Translations under genes and position numbers: made by a program | Part shown: positions 53,072 through 60,343 of the stretch, piece after piece | How positions within the stretch are numbered: the first letter of the stretch is position 1 | How the letters are laid out: each line of letters starts with the position of its first letter | The notes under the pieces: model-generated | Told to the model about the DNA's origin: nothing | Seen by the model: the letters and a program-made list of their open reading frames with translations, nothing else | Databases searched by the model: none | NCBI RefSeq assembly: GCF_029872055.1 | Contig: NZ_JARXNQ010000002.1 | Span: forward strand, 62,001 to 126,000 | Direction of reading: 5' to 3' | From: Sulfurimonas sp. C5 | Lineage (GTDB): Bacteria; Campylobacterota; Campylobacteria; Campylobacterales; Sulfurimonadaceae | Length of the DNA stretch: 64,000 nucleotides

Positions 53072-54550
53072 ATGGAGAATCGTCCATTAGAGTACGACTA
53101 TACGGTTGCAAAGATGTTTATGCTTACTACAGTTCTTTTAGGATTTGTAGGGATGCTCATCGGTGTAATTTTAGCATTTGAACTTGCTTTTCCTGGTGTT
53201 AACACTATTTTAGGAAGTGGGTTAGCTGAATTTACTAACTTTAGTCGTCTTCGTCCACTGCATACAGATGCAGTTATTTACGGGTTTACATTAAGTGGTA
53301 TTTGGGCTACTTGGTATTATGTTGGTCAACGTGTACTAAAAGTATCAATGGCAGAATCAAAATTTTTAATGGCTATTGGTAAACTTCACTTTTACATTTA
53401 TCTTTTAGTTGTTGTAGCAGTTGTTGTTTCATTATTAGCTGGTGTTACTACTTCAAAAGAGTATGCTGAATTTGAATGGCCTATCGATATCGCTGTTGTT
53501 GTTGTATGGGTACTTTCTGGTATCAGTATTTTCGGTCTTATCGGTATTCGCCGTGAGAAGAGTTTATACATTTCAGTTTGGTACTATATTGCTATGTTCT
53601 TAGGTATCGCTATGCTTTACCTGTTCAACAACATGGAAGTTCCAACTTACTTTATTTCTGGTGGTATCGGTGATTGGTATCACTCTGTATCAATGTATGC
53701 TGGTACAAATGATGCGTTAGTACAATGGTGGTTCGGTCACAATGCGGTTGCATTTGGTTTTACAGTACCTATCGTTGCAATGATCTATTACTTCCTACCA
53801 AAAGAATCTGGTCAAGCAGTTTATTCTTATAAACTTTCTTTACTTTCTTTCTGGGGATTAATGTTCGTTTATCTATGGGCTGGTGGTCACCACTTATTAT
53901 ATTCAACAGTTCCTGACTGGATGCAAACAATGGGTTCAATTTTCTCTGTAATCCTTATCTTGCCATCTTGGGGTTCAGCAATCAATATGCTTCTTACAAT
54001 GAAGGGTGAGTGGCAACAAGTTGCAGCGTCTCCATTAATTAAGTTCATGGTTCTTGGTTCAACATTCTATATGTTCTCTACATTAGAAGGTCCAATCCAA
54101 GCTATTAAATCTGTTAATGCTATCGCTCACTTTACAGACTGGATTATCGGTCACGTTCACGACGGTGTTCTTGGATGGGTTGGATTCATGATTATGGCTT
54201 CACTTTTCCATATGGCTCCACGTGTATTCAAACGTGAAATCTATTCTAAAAAGTTAATGGCTACACAATTCTGGATCCAAACTTTAGGTGTTGTTTTATA
54301 CTTCACTTCAATGTGGATTGCAGGTATTACTCAAGGGATGATGTGGCGTGCTCACGATGAGTTCGGTAACTTAGCTTACTCATTCATCGATACAGTTACT
54401 GTATTACACCCATACTATACTATCCGTGCTGTTGGTGGTACATTATACTTAATCGGTTTTGTTATGTTTGCTTATAACATCTACAAAACAATGTCTGCTC
54501 GTCCTGTTGAAGAGGCTGAGCTTAAAAATGCATCGCCTATGGGCGCTTAA
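53072..54550 (+). CDS. ccoN: cbb3-type cytochrome c oxidase subunit I (CcoN)
   Basis: 492 residues, about 12 transmembrane helices. The heme and copper histidines are in HTDAVIYGFTLSG, WWFGHNAVAFG, GGHHLLYS and IIGHVHDGVLG. It is the catalytic subunit that reduces O2 at high affinity, typical of microaerobes. A perfect ribosome binding site (AAGGAGG) precedes ATG. The upstream 196 nt (52876-53071) are AT-rich, with several TTAAC-like boxes and a possible TATACA -10, but no convincing FNR site. It heads the ccoNOQP operon. Confidence 0.96.
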   Translation: MENRPLEYDYTVAKMFMLTTVLLGFVGMLIGVILAFELAFPGVNTILGSGLAEFTNFSRLRPLHTDAVIYGFTLSGIWATWYYVGQRVLKVSMAESKFLMAIGKLHFYIYLLVVVAVVVSLLAGVTTSKEYAEFEWPIDIAVVVVWVLSGISIFGLIGIRREKSLYISVWYYIAMFLGIAMLYLFNNMEVPTYFISGGIGDWYHSVSMYAGTNDALVQWWFGHNAVAFGFTVPIVAMIYYFLPKESGQAVYSYKLSLLSFWGLMFVYLWAGGHHLLYSTVPDWMQTMGSIFSVILILPSWGSAINMLLTMKGEWQQVAASPLIKFMVLGSTFYMFSTLEGPIQAIKSVNAIAHFTDWIIGHVHDGVLGWVGFMIMASLFHMAPRVFKREIYSKKLMATQFWIQTLGVVLYFTSMWIAGITQGMMWRAHDEFGNLAYSFIDTVTVLHPYYTIRAVGGTLYLIGFVMFAYNIYKTMSARPVEEAELKNASPMGA

Positions 54551-54568
54551 GAGAGGGAGGATTATATT

Positions 54569-55261
54569 ATGTTTCATTGGTTAGAAAAACACCCGTTCTT
54601 ATTCGCGGTAGGTGTATTTGTTGTTATTGCTTTCGCTGGTTTAATCGAGATTGTTCCAAGTTTTACTCAGGCATCTCGTCCACTTGTTGGTACAGCTCCT
54701 TATTCAACTCTTGAATTAGCTGGTCGTCATGTTTATATTAAAAACAGCTGTAATGCTTGTCACTCTCAATTAATTCGTCCATTTAAAGCTGAAACTGACC
54801 GTTACGGTCACTACTCTTTAAGCGGTGAATATGCGTATGATAGACCATTCCTTTGGGGTTCTAAAAGAACTGGTCCAGACTTAATGCGTGTTGGTAACTA
54901 TAGAACTACTGACTGGCATGAGCATCATATGAAAGATCCTGTATCGGTTGTTCCTGGTTCAATTATGCCTGGATACCCTTGGATGTTTGACAATTTAGCA
55001 AATATCGATACTGCATATGCTGAACAAGTTACAGTTTCTAAAGTTTTCTCAGTTCCATATAACAAAGCAGTTCCTACAAAAGACGGTGGTACTGTAACAG
55101 TAGCTATGGGTAAAGATTTAGCAGATGCTAGAGCTATGGCTTTAGAAGAAGCAAAAGTTATTGCAGCGGATATGAAAGATCCAAAAGTTAAAGCAGCAGT
55201 AGAAGCTGGTAATATTCCAGAAATCGTTGCTTTAATTGCATATTTAAATAGTTTAAAATAA
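54569..55261 (+). CDS. ccoO: cbb3-type oxidase subunit II, mono-heme cytochrome c (CcoO)
   Basis: 230 residues. One N-terminal membrane anchor (about 10-30) and a heme c site CNACH (61-65) in the context SCNACHSQLIRP, then TGPDLMRVGNYRT and the Met ligand region GSIMPGYPWM. It passes electrons from CcoP to CcoN. The C-terminal half has an inserted segment (VTVAMGKDLADARAMALEEA) before a final helix, as in other Campylobacterota. RBS GGGAGG precedes ATG. Confidence 0.95.
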   Translation: MFHWLEKHPFLFAVGVFVVIAFAGLIEIVPSFTQASRPLVGTAPYSTLELAGRHVYIKNSCNACHSQLIRPFKAETDRYGHYSLSGEYAYDRPFLWGSKRTGPDLMRVGNYRTTDWHEHHMKDPVSVVPGSIMPGYPWMFDNLANIDTAYAEQVTVSKVFSVPYNKAVPTKDGGTVTVAMGKDLADARAMALEEAKVIAADMKDPKVKAAVEAGNIPEIVALIAYLNSLK

Positions 55262-55271
55262 AGGGTTGAGT

Positions 55272-55475
55272 GTGAATATTACTGAAATTCAAGGTTATGC
55301 TTACTTTTTCTTTACAGTGTTTTTGACAGTAGGTTTATATGCTTATATTTACCATCTATATAAAAATAAAAAAGATGAGTCGGGTGTTGATTATGAAGAC
55401 TACAGTAATATGGCACTTAAAGATGATATAGTAGACACTCCGGTGAAGTCTGTATCTGAAAAAGAAGATAAATAG
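55272..55475 (+). CDS. ccoQ: cbb3-type oxidase subunit CcoQ
   Basis: 67 residues from GTG 55272, which has AAAGGG 6 nt upstream; the TTG at 55266 lies directly against that site. One transmembrane helix (GYAYFFFTVFLTVGLYAYIY) is followed by an acidic, polar tail (YEDYSNMALKDDI). CcoQ is a small accessory subunit that stabilises the oxidase. Position between ccoO and ccoP and the topology support the call. Confidence 0.85.
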   Translation: MNITEIQGYAYFFFTVFLTVGLYAYIYHLYKNKKDESGVDYEDYSNMALKDDIVDTPVKSVSEKEDK

Positions 55476-55484
55476 GAGAGATAT

Positions 55485-56432
55485 ATGAATAAGCTAACGC
55501 TTGGGGGAATTATCTTTGCTGCTCTTATGCTTGCACTAACATACTTATCTGTTGGTGGTTCTAAGGGTGGATTAAATGGTGATATCGTCAATATGCTTGC
55601 TGCTGCAGGTGCGGTTGCGCTTGTAATAATTACAGTATTTGTAGTTATTAAGTATGTTCGCCAAATGCAAACTGATACTGCAACTGGTGAATTGGCAGAA
55701 GAAAATTGGGATGATATCGGTGAATATAAAAACCCAGTTCCAATGGGATGGGCTATTATGTTTATGGCTCTTATCATTTGGGGTATGGCATACTTTACGG
55801 TTTTATATCCGGTAAATGCATATTCTCAAATCGGTGAATATAATGAAGATGCAAAAGCACACGATGCTAAATTCTCTAAAAAATATGCAGACATTAAAGG
55901 GAACGAACTCATTAAAATGGGTGAGTCTGTGTTTATTGCAGAGTGTAAAGTATGTCACGGTGCAGATGGTAAAGGTTTAAACGGAAAAGCTGCTAATCTT
56001 CATGAAAGAATTAGTGCTGAAAACGTAAAACATGTAATCAATAACGGTTCTGCTTACGGAATTCTTGGTGAAGGTTCAATGATGCCTGATCGTAACGGTC
56101 TGTTTAATGCTAATACTAATGCTGCTCTTACAGATGCAGAAATTGATACTGTTGCAGCTTATGTTGCTAATGGTATGACAGGTGAAGGTGCTGATATCTT
56201 TGCTGGTACTTGTGCAATGTGTCACGGTGCAGACGGTAAAGGTGTTGAATATATGGGTCCAAACATTGCTGCTTTCGATACTACATTAGTTGAAAACGTA
56301 TTAGCACATGGTAAAAAAGGTGCTATTGGTGCAATGCCATCTTTTGCAAGACTTAACCAAAAACAAAGAGAAGCTGCAGCTGCTTACATTAGTGCAGGAT
56401 TACCTGATACTGATGATTTAGAAGGAGAATAA
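55485..56432 (+). CDS. ccoP: cbb3-type oxidase subunit III, di-heme cytochrome c (CcoP)
   Basis: 315 residues. Up to three hydrophobic segments occupy residues about 5-22, 36-58 and 87-110, followed by two cytochrome c domains with heme motifs C154-C157-H158 (CKVCHGADGKG) and C243-C246-H247 (CAMCHGADGKG). The N-terminal membrane part is longer than in the simplest CcoP. It receives electrons from soluble cytochromes or the bc1 complex. The 1-nt gap to the next gene shows tight operon structure. Confidence 0.95.
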   Translation: MNKLTLGGIIFAALMLALTYLSVGGSKGGLNGDIVNMLAAAGAVALVIITVFVVIKYVRQMQTDTATGELAEENWDDIGEYKNPVPMGWAIMFMALIIWGMAYFTVLYPVNAYSQIGEYNEDAKAHDAKFSKKYADIKGNELIKMGESVFIAECKVCHGADGKGLNGKAANLHERISAENVKHVINNGSAYGILGEGSMMPDRNGLFNANTNAALTDAEIDTVAAYVANGMTGEGADIFAGTCAMCHGADGKGVEYMGPNIAAFDTTLVENVLAHGKKGAIGAMPSFARLNQKQREAAAAYISAGLPDTDDLEGE

Positions 56433-56433
56433 C

Positions 56434-56676
56434 ATGAATGAAAATAGAAGTGTTTTCGCCCTTGACGGTGTAACAGGTATGTTAATAGCAACTGTACTAC
56501 TACTAAGCATTTTAGTTGGTTTAACTATTGCTGGTTTAGGTGTACAAAATGCAAACGCAGAAAACTTCTACGAAGTAAAAAATGAAACTTCAATCGGTTC
56601 AGGAATCGGTTTTGGTGAAGGTCACACTACATCAAAAGCTGAAGACCATATCGTTTCAGTTTCAGTGAAAAAATAA
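56434..56676 (+). CDS. DUF4006 family membrane protein
   Basis: 80 residues. One transmembrane helix (GMLIATVLLLSILVGLTIAG) is followed by a short polar domain ending SIGSGIGFGEGHTTSKAEDH. The DUF4006 family is found next to ccoNOQP in Campylobacterota, as with Cj1486c of Campylobacter jejuni. A role in assembly or stability of the cbb3 oxidase is inferred from context only. It begins 1 nt after ccoP. Confidence 0.85.
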   Translation: MNENRSVFALDGVTGMLIATVLLLSILVGLTIAGLGVQNANAENFYEVKNETSIGSGIGFGEGHTTSKAEDHIVSVSVKK

Positions 56677-56690
56677 GAAGGGGGAGAGAG

Positions 56691-56780
56691 ATGGAAAAAG
56701 TTATTTCTTGGAGCCTTGTAGTAATGGCTATTTATACACTTTACGCTGTTGTAACTCCTAACCACTTATATATTGGGTAG
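56691..56780 (+). CDS. 29-residue membrane micro-protein in the cbb3 operon
   Basis: ATG 56691 follows a strong ribosome binding site (GGGGAGAGAG). Translation begins MEKVISWSLVVMAIYTLYAV, one transmembrane helix, and ends TPNHLYIG before TAG. It fills the gap between the DUF4006 and TPM-like genes with little space left. Small single-helix subunits are known in cbb3 oxidases (CcoQ, CcoM), so this may be another. Function is inferred. Confidence 0.65.
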   Translation: MEKVISWSLVVMAIYTLYAVVTPNHLYIG

Positions 56781-56789
56781 GAAGTTTCT

Positions 56790-57500
56790 TTGAGTAAACT
56801 ACACAGAGGGCTTTACGCCCTCATCCTCATTATTTTTTTTCAATCACAATTAATTGCAGAATATTTATATAAAGATGAAGTTGTTCACAGAGAACCTTTT
56901 ACAAAAGATATTGAACTCTTAGGAAGTGAATTATATGCTAAAACAGGAGTCGCTTTACGACTTTTGATGCTTAAAGAGCTCCCAGATGGTCAAGATATGT
57001 ATAAGTATGAACAAGAATTACTAGCTACTTTTAAAGAACCGACTATTCTTTTAGTTTTTTCTGAGATGGATACACAAGTAGATATACAAGTAAACGATCC
57101 GGCTTTATATAAATATTTTAATAGAGGACAAGTTTTGAGTCCTACCACGTCAATTGTTCAAGCATATATTATTGCTATGATGTATGCAGATAGTTGGGAG
57201 CATTTTAATCAACTGAGAACTGAGTACGGAGGTTCGATTTTACCTCTTTTAGCAGGTAAAGCAAAAAATGAGCAAATAGTAGGAAAATATGCCGCTTCTA
57301 TGTATAACGGTTATTTAGATATTGCGCATCAAGTGGCTGCTTCAAAAGGTATCACACTTGAAAACGATCCGGGTGATGCGAATCAAGAAGCATTATTTTG
57401 GGTGAAGTTGTTTTTCTACGGTTTTGTTTTATATGGTATAGTTCTATACATTAGAAAAAAGATAGAACTTAGAAGGCTGAAAAATGAGTCAAAAGAGTAG
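56790..57500 (+). CDS. TPM-domain-like membrane protein of the cbb3 operon
   Basis: 236 residues from TTG 56790. A signal peptide or membrane segment (about 6-22) is followed by an extracytoplasmic alpha/beta domain resembling TPM (IELLGSELYAKTGVALRLLM, then TILLVFSEMDTQVDIQVND). One C-terminal transmembrane helix (FWVKLFFYGFVLYGIVLYI) and a basic tail end the protein. TPM domains assist photosystem or respiratory complex maintenance in some systems. The equivalent position in Campylobacter jejuni is Cj1485c. It overlaps the FixH-like gene by 17 nt. Confidence 0.65.
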   Translation: MSKLHRGLYALILIIFFQSQLIAEYLYKDEVVHREPFTKDIELLGSELYAKTGVALRLLMLKELPDGQDMYKYEQELLATFKEPTILLVFSEMDTQVDIQVNDPALYKYFNRGQVLSPTTSIVQAYIIAMMYADSWEHFNQLRTEYGGSILPLLAGKAKNEQIVGKYAASMYNGYLDIAHQVAASKGITLENDPGDANQEALFWVKLFFYGFVLYGIVLYIRKKIELRRLKNESKE

Positions 57501-57993
57501 CGGTAAAATATGGCCTTATATAGTTGGCGGCTCAATCACATTAGTATTTGGAATGTGTGTTGCAACTATTATGGTTACAAGTAAAGCAGATATTCAAGAG
57601 AGTAATGCATATTTAAGTAAGTATCAAGATGCTGATGCAAGAGCAAATGAACTGATTTATGCACGTATTGCATTTGATAAAAAATACAATGTTGCATATC
57701 TTACAGAAGGTATAGGTGGGGATAACCCGCAAATTAAGTACAAAGTGACTGATAAAGAGGGCAATGCAGTAAATGATGCGGAGCTTTTAGTGGATATCAG
57801 TAGACCGGAAACGGCAAAGTTTAACCAAGAACTTAAAAGTTTTACGGTTGAAGATGGCGTATATACATTCGAGGGTGCACAATTTCCTAAAGTTGGTGTA
57901 TGGAATCTGATTGCTAAAGTAAAAGTTGGTGAGAACTACAGATTTTATAATTTAAAAGCAGATACTCGCATTAAAGAGGTATTTGAATTCTAA
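57484..57993 (+). CDS. FixH/CcoH-family protein
   Basis: 169 residues. One N-terminal transmembrane helix (IWPYIVGGSITLVFGMCVATI) and an Ig-like periplasmic domain (YKVTDKEGNAVNDAELLVDI, then VGVWNLIAKVKVGENYRFY). FixH/CcoH is required for cbb3 oxidase assembly, probably in copper insertion or subunit joining. It ends the oxidase operon; addB starts 2 nt later. ccoG, ccoI and ccoS are not visible here. Confidence 0.85.
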   Translation: MSQKSSGKIWPYIVGGSITLVFGMCVATIMVTSKADIQESNAYLSKYQDADARANELIYARIAFDKKYNVAYLTEGIGGDNPQIKYKVTDKEGNAVNDAELLVDISRPETAKFNQELKSFTVEDGVYTFEGAQFPKVGVWNLIAKVKVGENYRFYNLKADTRIKEVFEF

Positions 57994-57995
57994 CT

Positions 57996-60341
57996 ATGGA
58001 TAATACAACCATAGTTTTTTCTTCTTCTCGTGCTATCAGGCACGAGCAACTAAAAAACAAAAATCAAACACTTTTCTTACCAAGCTATATAACTATGAGT
58101 GAGTTTATATCAAAGTTATGCATAGTCCATGGGTATAAATATATAGATGATGACAGTCGTATATTATTATTGCTTCAGGCATCTGATTTTAAAGCATTTG
58201 AAAAACTTCAGATTGAACGTAATTTTTTTACATTTACAAAAAACAGCTCTTATATTTTTAAATTTTTTGAAGAGTTGAGTGCAGAACTATATGATATCAA
58301 CAATCTACGTAATGCGGATTTATACGCAGAATATGAAGAACATATTACAATTTTAGAAGAGTTATATCATCGATATGAAGCTTTGTGTAACGAAAAGAAA
58401 GTACTAGATAAAATCTTTTTGCCGAAGCTGTATAGTTTTAACCAGGGATTTTTAAAAGCTACGAAAAGTGTTACGATCAATTTAGACGGATATCTCACAA
58501 ACTTTGAAATAGAACTTCTGGAACAAACTGCCCTGCAGCTTGAGTTACAGATAAGGTTTTTTGCCACACCTTTTAATCATAAGATGCAGCAAAAGTTTGA
58601 AGAGTTTGGTTTTGAACTTCAAAGCGGCTATGAATATCTTTTAAATCTGACAACAAAAGCAATAATTGCACAAACAAAAATCGAAACCATTAAAAATGTG
58701 TCGTGTGAAAGTTTCAGTGAGGACCTTTTACAGATAGCATTTATAAAAAAGAAAGTGTACGAATTCATTCAAAAGAGACATGAGCCTGAAAAGATTGCAG
58801 TAATACTTCCGAACGAATCTAAAGCGGAATTACTAAAAAGTTTTGATGAGAAATCAAACTTTAACTTTGCAATGGGGAGCTCTTTTAAACAGAGCAAGAT
58901 TTATACACTACTTGATGCAAATGTAAAAGCATTAGAGCAGGACTCTCAGGAAAATACACATCGTTCTCGACGTTTTGGCAGAGAACTTACAGAGATTATT
59001 TTGGAGATGTATGCTGCCCGTAATGATTTTAAAGTGATTGAGGAGTGTTTTTACAAGATTCGAGAGTTTATCGGTGATAAAACAGAGTTAAAGATCTATG
59101 ATCAAGAGTTGTACAGCTTTTTAAAAGTATTGCCGTTCATGCAGGATATGGGTTCAAAATCTATTTTAAACTTGTTTATGCAAAGACTTGCTAAAAGTTC
59201 TATTGATGATGTGCGAGGCGGTAAGATTACTGTAATGGGAGTTTTAGAGAGTCGTGGAATTGCATTTGACGGTGTAATTATTGTAGATTTCAATGAAGGT
59301 GTAGTTCCTAAAAAAAGCGATAAAGATATGTTTCTAAACACAAAGATTAGAGAATATGCACAGCTTCCTACAATGAATGATCGCGAAAACCTCCAAAAAC
59401 ATTATTACAATATGTTGATATTAAACGCTAAAGAAGTTGCAATCTCGTATGTAAAAAGTGCCGATGCAAATCCGAGCAGATTTTTAAAACAACTCCACAT
59501 CAATGAAACAAAAAACTATGATGAGCATCAGTACGCATCTGTACTCTTTCAAAGAAACACTTCAAAAGAGCAAAATGAAGAAAATATTGTAGTGCCGTAC
59601 AGTTTTAGAAATCAAAAACTTTCAAATACGAAATTAAAAACTTATCTTACTTGTAAACGCAAATTTTATTTGCAATATGTTCAAAGATTGAATGACCATA
59701 AGATTCCAAAAGATATTCCGGAGGAGTATGAAATAGGGGACCACGTTCACCGTGCATTATGCAGTTTATACACTAAAAAAAGTTTTTACAGTGATCTAAA
59801 CGAACTACAGCGTGATCTTGAAAAAGAGCTTGACAGCGTTTGCGAGGATAACGAGTTTATCCGCTATCAGATCGCAATGCAAAAAAAGATCTTGGAGAAA
59901 TTTTGTAAAACTGAGATCAAACGCTTTGCAGAGGGCTATAGCGTACTTGCTACTGAAAAACCTTTAGAGGTGGAGTATGAGGGTGTAATACTCAGCGGTA
60001 TCATTGATAGAGTAGACGTACGTGATGGAGAGTTAAGTGTACTTGACTATAAAACGGGTTCTTATGCAATGTACACTAAAAACAGTGTCACTGAAGCGAC
60101 AGACTTTCAGTTAGAGTTTTATACATTGCTGGCTTCTAAACTGGGTAATGTGTCTGAGTGCGGTTTTTATGATCTCAAAGAGTGCAAGATCGTGAATGAA
60201 ACCTTTTTGGATGAGAAGATGGCACTCCTGCAGGCAAACATTAAAGACCTTTTAATGGTGGAGTCGATCGAAGTTGAGAAATGTGAAGATACAAAGAACT
60301 GTTTGTATTGCCCTTATAAAATTATGTGTGGTAGAGAGTAG
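57996..60341 (+). CDS. addB: AddB-like nuclease subunit of the AddAB recombination complex
   Basis: 781 residues. The N-terminus lacks a Walker A motif (TTIVFSSSRAIRHEQLK), so the helicase-like part is probably non-catalytic. The C-terminal PD-(D/E)XK nuclease has LSNTKLKTYLTCKRKFYLQ, EIGDHVHRALCS and LSVLDYKTGSY. Four cysteines for a [4Fe-4S] staple are present: C553 and C769-x2-C772-x5-C778. AddAB resects double-strand breaks for RecA. The gene begins 2 nt after the FixH-like stop and precedes addA by 2 nt. Confidence 0.85.
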   Translation: MDNTTIVFSSSRAIRHEQLKNKNQTLFLPSYITMSEFISKLCIVHGYKYIDDDSRILLLLQASDFKAFEKLQIERNFFTFTKNSSYIFKFFEELSAELYDINNLRNADLYAEYEEHITILEELYHRYEALCNEKKVLDKIFLPKLYSFNQGFLKATKSVTINLDGYLTNFEIELLEQTALQLELQIRFFATPFNHKMQQKFEEFGFELQSGYEYLLNLTTKAIIAQTKIETIKNVSCESFSEDLLQIAFIKKKVYEFIQKRHEPEKIAVILPNESKAELLKSFDEKSNFNFAMGSSFKQSKIYTLLDANVKALEQDSQENTHRSRRFGRELTEIILEMYAARNDFKVIEECFYKIREFIGDKTELKIYDQELYSFLKVLPFMQDMGSKSILNLFMQRLAKSSIDDVRGGKITVMGVLESRGIAFDGVIIVDFNEGVVPKKSDKDMFLNTKIREYAQLPTMNDRENLQKHYYNMLILNAKEVAISYVKSADANPSRFLKQLHINETKNYDEHQYASVLFQRNTSKEQNEENIVVPYSFRNQKLSNTKLKTYLTCKRKFYLQYVQRLNDHKIPKDIPEEYEIGDHVHRALCSLYTKKSFYSDLNELQRDLEKELDSVCEDNEFIRYQIAMQKKILEKFCKTEIKRFAEGYSVLATEKPLEVEYEGVILSGIIDRVDVRDGELSVLDYKTGSYAMYTKNSVTEATDFQLEFYTLLASKLGNVSECGFYDLKECKIVNETFLDEKMALLQANIKDLLMVESIEVEKCEDTKNCLYCPYKIMCGRE

Positions 60342-60343
60342 CT

